This document shows positions 7,712-15,518 of a stretch of 40,154 nt of DNA, piece after piece. Numbering within the stretch: the stretch's first letter is position 1; each line of letters begins with the position of its first letter. Both the position numbers and the translations under genes were made by a program. Under the pieces are notes generated by a model. The model was not told where the DNA came from, searched no databases, and worked only from the letters and a program-made list of their open reading frames with translations. Source of the DNA: Bacteroides sp. CAG:545 (GTDB taxonomy: Bacteria > Bacteroidota > Bacteroidia > Bacteroidales > UBA932); contig HF996013.1 of assembly GCA_000432515.1 (NCBI GenBank), positions 1-40,154 on the forward strand. Direction: 5' to 3'.

Positions 7712-8602
7712 TTATTTTTTCAATTTCCAGAAGTCATAGTAATTGTACCATTGCTCCGGATGCTGTTTCATTTCGTTTTCCAATGACTTGATGAATTGGT
7801 CCAATATCATGTCTTCCCCACCTTTACGAGAGACGGGTTTTTCGGCATTGACAAAACTGAACCTGTATGTCATATCTTTCTCACGCACAGCGAAATAGAA
7901 GAACACGGGAACTTTCAGTCTTGCCGCCAGATGGAATGGGCCGAACGGAAAATCAGCCTTGTGTCCCATCAATTCAGAGGTCAGGAGTTTGTCTTCGTTC
8001 ACGTATCTGTCGCCGAGAAAGCAGACAAGTTCGCCTTCATCCAGGGCTTCCGATATCATGAACACGTGCGCGAGCGGGTCCTTGTTTACAGGAATGATCC
8101 TGAAAGACGCGTCAGCAGAACGGTTTTCCTCGAGGACCTCCTTGATATCTGCATGTTCATTGTCATACATCACCAGCGACATCTTGGTGTTGCCTTGTCT
8201 GAAAAACGGCTCTCCTGCAGCCCAGTTGCCGAAATGCGCACTTATGACTATCGCTCCCCTGTTCCCGTCCAATGCCTCGAGCAGCGCCTCGTAGCCTTCG
8301 AACTTATAATGGAACCGGTCCGACAAGCCGGAAGATATTGCGACCCTGTCAATGATGGATTTCCCGAAAGAAAAATAATTCCTGTAGATGAACAATGCAG
8401 ATTTCAGCGGTCCGTAACCTAAGATCTTTCTTGCATAACGCCAGATGTCCGCTGTGGAACGCGGTGCCGCTGGAATGAAGTACAATGCCACGAAGGCCAA
8501 CAGGCAATAGGCTGTCCTGACTCCCGAATGTCTGATCAGAAAGACGAAAATCTCATATCCAGTACGTCCCCCGCGGGACCTTCCCTGCCAGTTCTTTGCC
8601 AT
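7712..8602 (-). CDS. LpxL/HtrB-type acyltransferase
   Basis: 296-residue member of the lipid A late-acyltransferase superfamily: a hydrophobic segment near residues 30-43, the catalytic motif SAHFGNW (His123, x4 acidic replaced by the usual family context), and GPFHLAARLKVPVFF towards the C-terminus. Homologues in aryl-polyene clusters are thought to transfer the finished acyl chain from ACP to a membrane lipid or glycolipid. It is the second gene of the operon, 22 bases after an ACP gene, which fits transfer from that ACP. A housekeeping lipid A role is less likely because of the neighbours. Confidence 0.85.
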   Translation of the reverse strand: MAKNWQGRSRGGRTGYEIFVFLIRHSGVRTAYCLLAFVALYFIPAAPRSTADIWRYARKILGYGPLKSALFIYRNYFSFGKSIIDRVAISSGLSDRFHYKFEGYEALLEALDGNRGAIVISAHFGNWAAGEPFFRQGNTKMSLVMYDNEHADIKEVLEENRSADASFRIIPVNKDPLAHVFMISEALDEGELVCFLGDRYVNEDKLLTSELMGHKADFPFGPFHLAARLKVPVFFYFAVREKDMTYRFSFVNAEKPVSRKGGEDMILDQFIKSLENEMKQHPEQWYNYYDFWKLKK

Positions 8603-8624
8603 TGCGCGAAAATATTGCGACGAA

Positions 8625-8864
8625 TCAGATTTTCCCCTGCAGGAAATCGTAGAAGTCAGAAAAAGTCTTGATCTTGGCGAAATCCTCTTTCTTCATAACA
8701 TATCCGAAATTCTTCTCCACGAGCACGACAACATCCACCATATCTAGACTGTCCAAATCCAGAACCTCAAGCATAGGTGCGTCAGGTCTCATTTCGGTCA
8801 CATCTGTTTCAAACTCTTCTGACAGAATTCCGTTAACTTTTTCGATTAGTTCCTCTCTGGTCAT
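8625..8864 (-). CDS. Acyl carrier protein (first gene of the operon)
   Basis: 79 residues. S39 in LDLDSLDMVD is the phosphopantetheine site. It is the promoter-proximal gene of the minus-strand eight-gene cluster. Its pairing with the acyltransferase gene suggests that it is the donor ACP for transfer of the product or for loading. No convincing promoter was found in 8865-8954, which is AT rich. Confidence 0.92.
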   Translation of the reverse strand: MTREELIEKVNGILSEEFETDVTEMRPDAPMLEVLDLDSLDMVDVVVLVEKNFGYVMKKEDFAKIKTFSDFYDFLQGKI

Positions 8865-8954
8865 CTTTCCGATTTTTTCTTCAAAAGTGCTAATTTATAA
8901 CATTTGCGCAAAATATGCAAAATGACTTTACCGGCTGCTCCACAAGCAAAAATT

Positions 8955-8986
8955 TTTGGAAACATTGGAAAAAGGGATTAACTTCG
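8955..8986 (+). promoter_or_regulatory. Promoter for PagL-like gene
   Basis: TTTG at 8955-8958, 20 bases, then TAACTTCG at 8979-8986 (one mismatch to TAnnTTTG). Lies 29 bases before the GTG start at 9015. Confidence 0.4.
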
Positions 8987-9014
8987 GTCTCTGAAAAAAC
9001 CAAGACGGAAAGTT

Positions 9015-10346
9015 GTGAAAAAGATTCTGCGGGCTACCCTTCTGACCTTATTGCTGATGACACTGAATGTTTGGACCGGTTCGGCCCACACGTCCGCGTC
9101 ATGCTCGGTTCCGCGCGATTCCACACGCAACACTCCGTCCACACACAGAATAGGAATCAATGCCAGAGGGGCATGGCTGATGCCGACCCACAAGTTCTTC
9201 AGAGGAGAGAACGGAACAGGCAAGCCCCTGAACTACAGCGCATCAGCACATCTTCAATACTCCTACCAGTTCCCTGCATCCAGCACATTCGGGACATTGT
9301 TCCCTACCGCATATCAGGGAATCGGAGTAGGCTGGAACACCTTTTTCGACAAGAAGGAAATCGGCATGCCGACTGCGGTCTATATATTCCAGGGAGCCCA
9401 GATATGCAGACTCGCCAGCCGCCTCTCACTTGATTATGAATGGAATTTCGGCGCATCATTCGGCTGGAAGCCATTTCACGACGACGAGGAACTTGACGGC
9501 AGAGCCAACATCTACAACACCGTAGTAGGCAGCAAGGTCAATGCCTATATCAATGCCAGTCTCATCCTCACCTACCGCCCTGTAAATCAGGCGACTCTGT
9601 TCTTCGGGGTCGATATTTCGCATTTTTCTAACGGCAACACGAGATATCCCAACGCCGGAGTAAACACATTGGGCATCAAGGTGGGCGGCACCTACGGTTT
9701 CGGAGAATGCAGCATGAGAAAACCGGGCGCCAAGCTGAGTCGTAAAGCTGATTACGGATTCAATGACATCTGGTCCGGCACCAGGCCTTATTGCAGCATA
9801 CCGGATGAGAGAGATGAAAGCAGATTCATAAACAGGATGTCGCTGAACGTGACACTTTACGGCGCTCTGCGCTCTAAAGGTCTCATGTATGAGGACAATG
9901 CCTATATACTCGGAAACAAGTTCGCTGTGGCCGGCATTGACCTAAACCCTATGTACCGCGTCGGAAAGTGCTTTGCAGCAGGTCTTTCCGTGGATCTGCA
10001 ATATGATGAGAGCGCCAACCTCAGAAGCCACATAGCAGGCACCGACCATACTGAAGACGGCATAAAGCTGCTCGTCAGAAGACCTCCGCTGAAAGAATCT
10101 TTGGCAGCAGGCCTCTCACTCAGGGCAGAGCTGATAATGCCGATTTTCACGGTAGGAGTCGGCGTCGGCCACAACATCATCTATAACGGAAGCGATTTCG
10201 ACGGATTCTACCAGGTGTTCAATCTCAAGGCCAGTCTCACCAAGCGTCTTTTCCTGAATATCGGCTACAAGCTTACAGACTTGAAGAGGCCGAACAACTT
10301 GATGATCGGCCTCGGATGGAGTTTTCACAGAATCAGAACGAAATGA
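9015..10346 (+). CDS. PagL-like lipid A deacylase / acyloxyacyl hydrolase family protein
   Basis: Secreted outer-membrane beta-barrel protein of the lipid A 3-O-deacylase (PagL) type, which clips an ester-linked acyl chain from lipid A. It has a signal peptide (about residues 1-24) and long stretches of alternating hydrophobic residues typical of barrel strands. HFSNG at 203-207 matches the PagL His-x-Ser catalytic motif. At 443 residues it is much longer than PagL proper (~170) because of a C-terminal half (about 250-443) that looks like a further barrel-like region; Bacteroidales members are commonly long. GTG start. It is divergent from the acyltransferase-containing operon, which may share an envelope role, and its 3' end overlaps the convergent hydrolase gene by 14 bases. 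Confidence 0.75.
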   Translation: MKKILRATLLTLLLMTLNVWTGSAHTSASCSVPRDSTRNTPSTHRIGINARGAWLMPTHKFFRGENGTGKPLNYSASAHLQYSYQFPASSTFGTLFPTAYQGIGVGWNTFFDKKEIGMPTAVYIFQGAQICRLASRLSLDYEWNFGASFGWKPFHDDEELDGRANIYNTVVGSKVNAYINASLILTYRPVNQATLFFGVDISHFSNGNTRYPNAGVNTLGIKVGGTYGFGECSMRKPGAKLSRKADYGFNDIWSGTRPYCSIPDERDESRFINRMSLNVTLYGALRSKGLMYEDNAYILGNKFAVAGIDLNPMYRVGKCFAAGLSVDLQYDESANLRSHIAGTDHTEDGIKLLVRRPPLKESLAAGLSLRAELIMPIFTVGVGVGHNIIYNGSDFDGFYQVFNLKASLTKRLFLNIGYKLTDLKRPNNLMIGLGWSFHRIRTK

Positions 10347-12309
10347 CCGGCAGTTCCAGATAACTCTCTGCTGACCAGATGGTCATGACCGCTTTCTTGT
10401 AGTCTGTAGCCTCTGCTTGATACTGATTCTTCAGATAAGTATGAGAGTTCATGGCAATGATCGGGAACCATGAAGCCTGCACCTGCACCATAAGCGTATG
10501 CCCCGGGAGGAAATGATGGTCAATGTCACACATCGTGAAATCCGCATTGACCTTCTTGCCGGACTTGAGCGGCAGCGGTTTCTCGAAGCTTTTTCTGAAT
10601 CTGAGCGGCATGACATCAGCTCTCACCAGCATCTGGTAGCCGTCAGGTCTGACATCTATCAGTTTCACAATTACATCCGCGTCTGTCAGGCGGGCATTGT
10701 CCTCGGGCGTGACGGAGACGCTTACATGAACATTGACCGGTCCTGCGAGATGAAGTTCCTTTTCCAGAACAGGTGACGTGTAGGTGGCGACGTCATTGCG
10801 TGCAGAACTGAATCTCTGGTCAGCAACCATATAGGCCCTGTCGCGGCTGTTCGCGTCACTGTCCATGTAAGGAACAGGAGAAGCGGGATCAGATGTGATG
10901 GAACGGTTATAAGACATTGGCTCAGAAGACATTGAATAAGCTTCTCCGCCTTGTCCGAAGGTCAATGAATTTTCTCCCGAAAGATAGAGTTTCCTGAAAT
11001 TCATCTCTACAGGCGGCCATACATCGTAACTTTCCCACAAATCTGTCACGTTCCTGTTTTCCATTACGCTGCGCATGGTCTCGCCCGAAGGACAGACATT
11101 TACGCGCGGAAGTCTTTCGCCGCAGTCCTTGCCGTCCAGATAATATGCAAAGAACGGATATTCCACATTGTCCTGATAATAAGCGCCGGTAGCCTCTCCG
11201 AACCACGCGTCGGAAAGATGTCTTACAGAGCGGTTGTTCCAGCCACCGTGATACCATGGACCGGCAGTGAGGTAGAGCGGACAGTCAGGCGACATTTTCT
11301 TCAGCATGTCATAGGTGCGGAATGCGCCATAGCAGTCCTCGGCATCATAGAATCCGCCCGTAACCATCACAGGGACAGTGATATTCTTAAGATGGCGGCT
11401 CGGGTCCCTGTCTTTCCAGAAAGTGTCGTAATTCGGATGGACCATCATCTGGCTCCAGAAACGGAGAGAGTCGCCGAAAAAGGCTGACAATTCGGAAATG
11501 GACTTGCCCTTGAAATAGTCATAGATATTCCCGTCAATGCGGACAAGGCTTGAAGGAGCGACCGTAGCAGGCTTCTTCATCTCGCGATAGAAGCCGGAAC
11601 CGAATCTGTATGAATCTGTCAGGCACAATGCCCCGTTGTGATGTGCATCGTCGCCCATATACCAGTCAGTAGCAGGCGCCTGCGGCGAAACCGCCTTGAT
11701 GGCAGGATGGCGGGACAATATGGCCAGCGTGGCATAGAATCCCGGATATGAAACTCCTTTCACTCCGACCTTGCCGTTGTTCGCGGTATTGGACAATATC
11801 CACTCTATCGAATCATAGACGTCCGTGGCATCATCGGTCTGCACGACTCCTTTCACATAGACGGTATCGGCAGCACCGTCAATGCCGGACACATAAGGGC
11901 GCATCTGCTCGTATTTTCCTTCGCTCAGCATCCTGCCCCTTACATTCTGATACACAATTATATAGCCGTCAGCCACATAATTGGCCATATCTCCCTTGAG
12001 AGAGCCGCCGAATCCCGAACCGGCCTTCTTCCCGCCAAGTTCTCCAGGAGCGAGCCCATAAGGCTTCAGTGAATAAGGAGTGCGCTGAAGCATCACCGGA
12101 GAGGTTTTTCTGCCGAGTTTTGCAAGATATTCCTGATTCGGCTCATAGAGTACAGTATATATATGTATGCCGTCACGGACCTTTACCATGACCTCACGTT
12201 TGGTGTAGTTCTGACTCAGCCACTCGTCGGTGACTATCCTTCCGTTCTGCGCGAAAGACAATGCCGACAGCACGAGGGCCATCAGCATTGACACGAAAAA
12301 TCTCTTCAT
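10333..12309 (-). CDS. CocE/NonD-type hydrolase, X-Pro dipeptidyl-peptidase (S15) family
   Basis: 658 residues with a signal peptide (1-20, cut after SFAQ), so periplasmic or exported. The alpha/beta hydrolase core has the nucleophile Ser187 in GVSYPG, an Asp in the GGFYDAED segment (about 315) and a His in WYHGG (about 350). A C-terminal jelly-roll-like region of the S15/CocE type follows, with VHVSVSVTPEDNARLTDADV near 540. Members cleave acyl esters, beta-lactam side chains or Xaa-Pro peptides; the substrate cannot be told from sequence. The GNAT gene lies upstream with a 2-base gap, so the pair is an operon. Confidence 0.85.
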   Translation of the reverse strand: MKRFFVSMLMALVLSALSFAQNGRIVTDEWLSQNYTKREVMVKVRDGIHIYTVLYEPNQEYLAKLGRKTSPVMLQRTPYSLKPYGLAPGELGGKKAGSGFGGSLKGDMANYVADGYIIVYQNVRGRMLSEGKYEQMRPYVSGIDGAADTVYVKGVVQTDDATDVYDSIEWILSNTANNGKVGVKGVSYPGFYATLAILSRHPAIKAVSPQAPATDWYMGDDAHHNGALCLTDSYRFGSGFYREMKKPATVAPSSLVRIDGNIYDYFKGKSISELSAFFGDSLRFWSQMMVHPNYDTFWKDRDPSRHLKNITVPVMVTGGFYDAEDCYGAFRTYDMLKKMSPDCPLYLTAGPWYHGGWNNRSVRHLSDAWFGEATGAYYQDNVEYPFFAYYLDGKDCGERLPRVNVCPSGETMRSVMENRNVTDLWESYDVWPPVEMNFRKLYLSGENSLTFGQGGEAYSMSSEPMSYNRSITSDPASPVPYMDSDANSRDRAYMVADQRFSSARNDVATYTSPVLEKELHLAGPVNVHVSVSVTPEDNARLTDADVIVKLIDVRPDGYQMLVRADVMPLRFRKSFEKPLPLKSGKKVNADFTMCDIDHHFLPGHTLMVQVQASWFPIIAMNSHTYLKNQYQAEATDYKKAVMTIWSAESYLELPVISF

Positions 12310-12311
12310 TC

Positions 12312-12890
12312 TTATATCTCCTGATACATTTTTATATATTCATCCCCAAAGAATGTCACCGTCTCTCCGTTCTCGAAGCCGAGACGGCCATAGAGGCGCT
12401 GAAGATAGTCCTTCCTGCTGTCCACAAGAAGAGTCGCCTTCGTAAATCCAAGAGCTTGCGCTTCTTCCAATGCATTCTGTATCAATATACTGCCTATGCT
12501 GTGGCCACGGAATTCCGGTGCCACGGCCAAAGAATCGAGATAGTACTCCCCTGCCTCAGTCTCTGTGCCGGGATTCGGCTTGTCCATATCCAATGCTTTG
12601 GAAATCAATGAGAAAGTAAGATCAGCCGCTTCTTTATAGGGGGCCCCGTCATATGCAATCAATGCTCCGGCCACTTTCCCGCCGTAGGTAGCGACACATG
12701 TATTCTTCCAGCTGTACAGTGTATCGTCCCGCTTGCATATCTTTTCCAACACGGCCTCCAAGCCCGGCTTGGAAGCAAATTCAGTATGCTCTCTGTCCAT
12801 TGCCTCAAGCACTACCCACGAAATAAATCGAGCATCTGCAGGAGTTGCTCTGCGCAGTTCCACGTGCGGTTTCACAAAAATCGCATCCAT
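12312..12890 (-). CDS. GNAT family N-acetyltransferase
   Basis: 192 residues. The acetyl-CoA binding motif is seen as LDSLAVAPEFRGHSIGSILIQNALEEA (about 128-154, R/Q-x-x-G-x-G/A form with R140 GHSIG), followed by the usual beta-strand and YGRLGFENG near the C-terminus. It would acetylate an amine of a small molecule or protein in the cytoplasm; the substrate is unknown. Precedes the S15/CocE hydrolase by 2 bases. The shared upstream region also holds the divergent tRNA-Ala promoter. Confidence 0.85.
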   Translation of the reverse strand: MDAIFVKPHVELRRATPADARFISWVVLEAMDREHTEFASKPGLEAVLEKICKRDDTLYSWKNTCVATYGGKVAGALIAYDGAPYKEAADLTFSLISKALDMDKPNPGTETEAGEYYLDSLAVAPEFRGHSIGSILIQNALEEAQALGFTKATLLVDSRKDYLQRLYGRLGFENGETVTFFGDEYIKMYQEI

Positions 12891-12913
12891 ATTCTAAAAA
12901 AATTCATTCATAT

Positions 12914-12946
12914 TTTGTAAATATAAAAAATTGTTCCTACATTTGC
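12914..12946 (+). promoter_or_regulatory. Promoter of tRNA-Ala
   Basis: -33 TTTG at 12914-12917, 20 bases, -7 TACATTTG at 12938-12945. This places the start within a few bases of the tRNA 5' end at 12957. Confidence 0.65.
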
Positions 12947-12956
12947 AAACGCAAAC

Positions 12957-13030
12957 GGGGATATAGCTCAGTTGGCTAGAGCATCTGCTTTGCAAGCAGA
13001 GGGTCGTCGGTTCGACTCCGTCTATCTCCA
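12957..13030 (+). tRNA. tRNA-Ala (TGC)
   Basis: 74 nt. Acceptor arms GGGGATA (12957-12963) and TATCTCC (13023-13029) pair with one G-U; discriminator A13030. D-arm AGCTCAGTTGGCTAGAGCA, anticodon stem TCTGC/GCAGA with loop TTTGCAA (anticodon TGC at 12991-12993), T-arm GTCGGTTCGACTC. No CCA is encoded, so the CCA-adding enzyme at 35573-37126 is needed. Not part of an rRNA operon within the window. Confidence 0.96.
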
Positions 13031-13040
13031 CAAGTTAAAG

Positions 13041-13071
13041 GGCTGACAAAGAAATTTGTTCAGCCTTTTTT
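13041..13071 (+). terminator. Rho-independent terminator after tRNA-Ala
   Basis: GGCTGACAAA and TTTGTTCAGCC form a stem with one bulge around a short GAAA-type loop, followed directly by TTTTTT. It lies 10 bases after the tRNA. Confidence 0.85.
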
Positions 13072-13107
13072 CGTAACTTTCGGAAGTATCCTCATAATCA
13101 GCAGAAT

Positions 13108-14751
13108 ATGGCATTGGTATCGGGCGCCGGGAACGACCTGAAGTGGATTTGGAAGATTTCCCGCAAAACAAGATGGCAGGTAATACTGTGCTGCATCATT
13201 GAAGCGGCATATTTTTCCGTGTCAATGTTCTTTATCTGGGTAAGCAAGCATCTGATCGACATTGCGACAGGTGACTCGGAAGGAAGGATTCTGACTTTCG
13301 CATTTGTACTCGGATGGTGCATATTGCTGCAGCAGGCGTTGTCCATAGCAAGCGCGAGAATCGAAGCCAAGAGCGAGATAACACTCCGTGGCGATGTCAG
13401 AAGCAGGCTATTCGGAAGGATCATGACCGGGAAATGGGCCGGCAAGGAGAAAATGCACTCGGGCGACCTGCTGAACAGACTGATGGATGACGTTACTGAA
13501 ATCACGGAAACAGTCTGCTATACAATTCCCAAACTCACCGGTACTCTTGTCCAGCTGGTTCTCGCCACTTATTTCATTGCGAAAATCGACTACAGACTTG
13601 CCCTGGCAGTATTTTTCATCATGCCTGTCGCACTGATACTGAGCAAAAGCTGTTTCCGGAAACTCCGCAGGCTGACCAGGGACATCAAGGACTCGGACAG
13701 CAGCGTGCAGAGCCACATTCAGGAGAACATCCAGCACAGGACACTCATTTCCGCGATGGAACATACTGACTACTCGAGGGAAAGGCTCAACTCGCTGCAG
13801 GACGAACTGGAGGAAAAGGTCATAACCAAGACGGATTTCGCCCTGTTTTCCAGGACAATGATAAGGCTCGGAGCCGGTGCAGGATATGCTACCGTACTGC
13901 TGTGGGGCGTATATGGTCTGCAAAACGGGACAATGACCTTCGGTATGATGGCGGCGTTCCTCCAGCTTATTTCCCAGATTCAGAGGCCTATACTTGACCT
14001 CAGCCGCCAGGTACCCGGTTTTATCCGCACGGCTGCATCAGCAGAAAGGCTCAGGGAAATCGACGACATCGAGACGGAAGACACTGACCAGCACATCGTA
14101 CTGGACGGGACATCCGGAATAAGGATAGAGAACCTGACGTTTTCATATCCGGATGGAGAGAAGCTGATTTTCGATAATTTTTCATACGATTTCAAGCCGG
14201 GCAGCCTCACGGCCATATTCGGCGAAACAGGTATCGGCAAGAGCACGCTGATCCGCCTGATGCTGGCTCTGCTGGAGCCTGACAAGGGCAACATCTATAT
14301 ATATAATAAGGACAATGTCCTGAAAGCCTCACCATCCACAAGAGGCAACTTCATCTATGTTCCTCAGGGCAATACCCTTATAAGCGGCAGTATCATGGAC
14401 AATCTCCTGCTAGGACGTCCCGATGCCACACAGGATGAAATCCGCCAGGCACTCCACTATGCTATGGCAGACTTCGTTTGGTCTCTGCCTGATGGTCTGA
14501 ATACGGTATGCGGGGAATCCGGAGCAGGCCTCAGCGAGGGACAGGCCCAGAGAATCGCCATAGCGAGAGCCCTGCTCAGACAGGGCGGCATTCTGCTTCT
14601 GGACGAGCCGACATCTGCTCTGGACGCGGAAACCGAAAAAGCGCTGATTGCAAATCTGCGTGAGTGTTCACAGAACAAGACTCTTATCATAATCACGCAC
14701 AGGGAATCGATTTCAGATCTTTGTCCTGAGACTCTGTTCATAAAGAAATAA
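13108..14751 (+). CDS. ABC exporter, fused permease and ATPase
   Basis: 547-residue half-transporter that works as a dimer in the inner membrane. An N-terminal exporter-type membrane domain (about residues 20-310, with segments near 26-46, 65-80, 140-180 and 255-295) is followed by an ATPase domain with Walker A GETGIGKST (372-380), Q-loop region VPQG (418-421), signature LSEGQ (475-479), Walker B LLLDEP (496-501) and H-loop ITHR. The signature is LSEGQ rather than LSGGQ, which is common in this family. The substrate is unknown; related Bacteroidales exporters carry lipids, peptides or drugs. It stands alone between tRNA-Ala and the small RNA locus. Confidence 0.9.
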   Translation: MALVSGAGNDLKWIWKISRKTRWQVILCCIIEAAYFSVSMFFIWVSKHLIDIATGDSEGRILTFAFVLGWCILLQQALSIASARIEAKSEITLRGDVRSRLFGRIMTGKWAGKEKMHSGDLLNRLMDDVTEITETVCYTIPKLTGTLVQLVLATYFIAKIDYRLALAVFFIMPVALILSKSCFRKLRRLTRDIKDSDSSVQSHIQENIQHRTLISAMEHTDYSRERLNSLQDELEEKVITKTDFALFSRTMIRLGAGAGYATVLLWGVYGLQNGTMTFGMMAAFLQLISQIQRPILDLSRQVPGFIRTAASAERLREIDDIETEDTDQHIVLDGTSGIRIENLTFSYPDGEKLIFDNFSYDFKPGSLTAIFGETGIGKSTLIRLMLALLEPDKGNIYIYNKDNVLKASPSTRGNFIYVPQGNTLISGSIMDNLLLGRPDATQDEIRQALHYAMADFVWSLPDGLNTVCGESGAGLSEGQAQRIAIARALLRQGGILLLDEPTSALDAETEKALIANLRECSQNKTLIIITHRESISDLCPETLFIKK

Positions 14752-14780
14752 ACAGCGACATCCAAAAACATCCCCCCCCT

Positions 14781-14821
14781 AAAAAGGCAAAGAGATACGA
14801 ACTTTCACATCCGTATCTCTT
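14781..14821 (-). terminator. Terminator of the candidate small RNA
   Basis: AAGAGATACG / CGTATCTCTT (14812-14821 with 14790-14799), ten perfect pairs around a 12-nt loop, followed on the minus strand by TGCC and TTTTT (14785-14781). On the plus strand no T-run follows, so as a terminator it works best for minus-strand transcription. Confidence 0.75.
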
Positions 14822-14925
14822 GGGGGTCAGAAGCAATAGATCCAATCTATCTATATCAGCTTCTAAATTCTCAGTTTTTATTAGAAGACGTCCGGTTACC
14901 AGTTAAAACGTTCGTTCCGGACTCT
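14781..14925 (-). ncRNA. Candidate structured small RNA
   Basis: No reading frame, but a clear RNA-gene layout on the minus strand: a promoter-like TTTACTTTGC (14930-14939), then a hairpin GTCCGG/CCGGAC (14917-14922 with 14890-14895), then two overlapping alternatives: CTTCTAA/TTAGAAG (14881-14887 with 14860-14866), or AGAAGC/GCTTCT (14859-14864 with 14829-14834) enclosing ATAGAT/ATCTAT around a 3-nt loop. It ends with a 10-bp perfect terminator hairpin and TTTTT. The two middle stems share one AGAAG segment and cannot form together, which is switch-like. The convergent ABC gene lies downstream, so it would be a free RNA of about 145 nt rather than a leader. I do not recognise the family; it does not match the SRP RNA, tmRNA or RNase P cores. 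Confidence 0.6.
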
Positions 14926-14935
14926 GGGTGCAAAG

Positions 14936-15164
14936 TAAAGACTAAAAATTTAGAATGACGTGTAAGATAGTCGGTAAAAATCTACATACGGTGGTAAAAT
15001 CAATGCGAAAATTCACATAAACGAGTGCTGAAAACCTGCGACAAATTTAGAAACGATTATTGTAACACACTGATACAGTAAACTTAACAGTATATTTTTT
15101 TCAATCCACACACAGCATCAGGTACCATTTCGATAAACAGCCTGTTCTACGGAATACCATATAC
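14936..15164. other. Intergenic region, nothing recognised
   Basis: AT-rich stretch between the small RNA promoter and the tRNA-Lys terminator. It has no reading frame of note, no repeat and no convincing structure by eye. Confidence 0.4.
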
Positions 15165-15194
15165 GAAAAACGGAGACCATTTCTGATCTCCGTT
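15165..15194 (-). terminator. Terminator of the tRNA-Lys pair
   Basis: AACGGAGA / TCTCCGTT (15187-15194 with 15169-15176) around a 10-nt loop, then TTTTTC on the minus strand; six bases downstream of the tRNA-Lys(CTT) 3' end. Confidence 0.85.
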
Positions 15195-15199
15195 CTCTG

Positions 15200-15272
15200 T
15201 GCTCCCTTAGGGGCTCGAACCCTAGACCCCAACATTAAGAGTGTCGTGCTCTACCAACTGAGCTAAGGAAGC
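15200..15272 (-). tRNA. tRNA-Lys (CTT)
   Basis: 73 nt on the minus strand. Acceptor GCTTCCT / AGGGAGC (one G-U) with discriminator A; D-arm TAGCTCAGTTGGTAGAGCA; anticodon loop CTCTTAA with anticodon CTT; T-arm ending GGTTCGAGCCC. No encoded CCA. Second of two tRNA-Lys genes in one transcript. Confidence 0.95.
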
Positions 15273-15284
15273 AAAACTTCTTTG

Positions 15285-15357
15285 TGATCCGTTCGGGGCT
15301 CGAACCCGAGACCCCAACATTAAAAGTGTTGTGCTCTACCAACTGAGCTAACGAATC
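15285..15357 (-). tRNA. tRNA-Lys (TTT)
   Basis: 73 nt on the minus strand. Acceptor GATTCGT / ACGGATC, discriminator A, same D-arm as the neighbour, anticodon loop CTTTTAA with anticodon TTT, T-arm GGTTCGAGCCC. No encoded CCA. Body almost identical to the CTT isoacceptor 12 bases downstream, so the pair arose by tandem duplication. Confidence 0.95.
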
Positions 15358-15433
15358 TCTCCATTCCCCGCGTTTTTCAATACTTTTAATATCGCTGGAC
15401 TCTCAAGTGTTGTCTTGTTTTCCAAACGGGATT

Positions 15434-15465
15434 GCAAAGATAGGCACAAAATCTGAACTTGCAAA
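15434..15465 (-). promoter_or_regulatory. Promoter of the tRNA-Lys pair
   Basis: On the minus strand TTTG (15465-15462), 19 bases, TATCTTTGC (15442-15434): a textbook Bacteroidota promoter. Start expected near 15427, about 70 bases before the first tRNA. Confidence 0.75.
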
Positions 15466-15518
15466 CATTTGGGCGAAAAATTTTCAAAAAACTTTACCTA
15501 AATGGTTTTAAACCGAGA

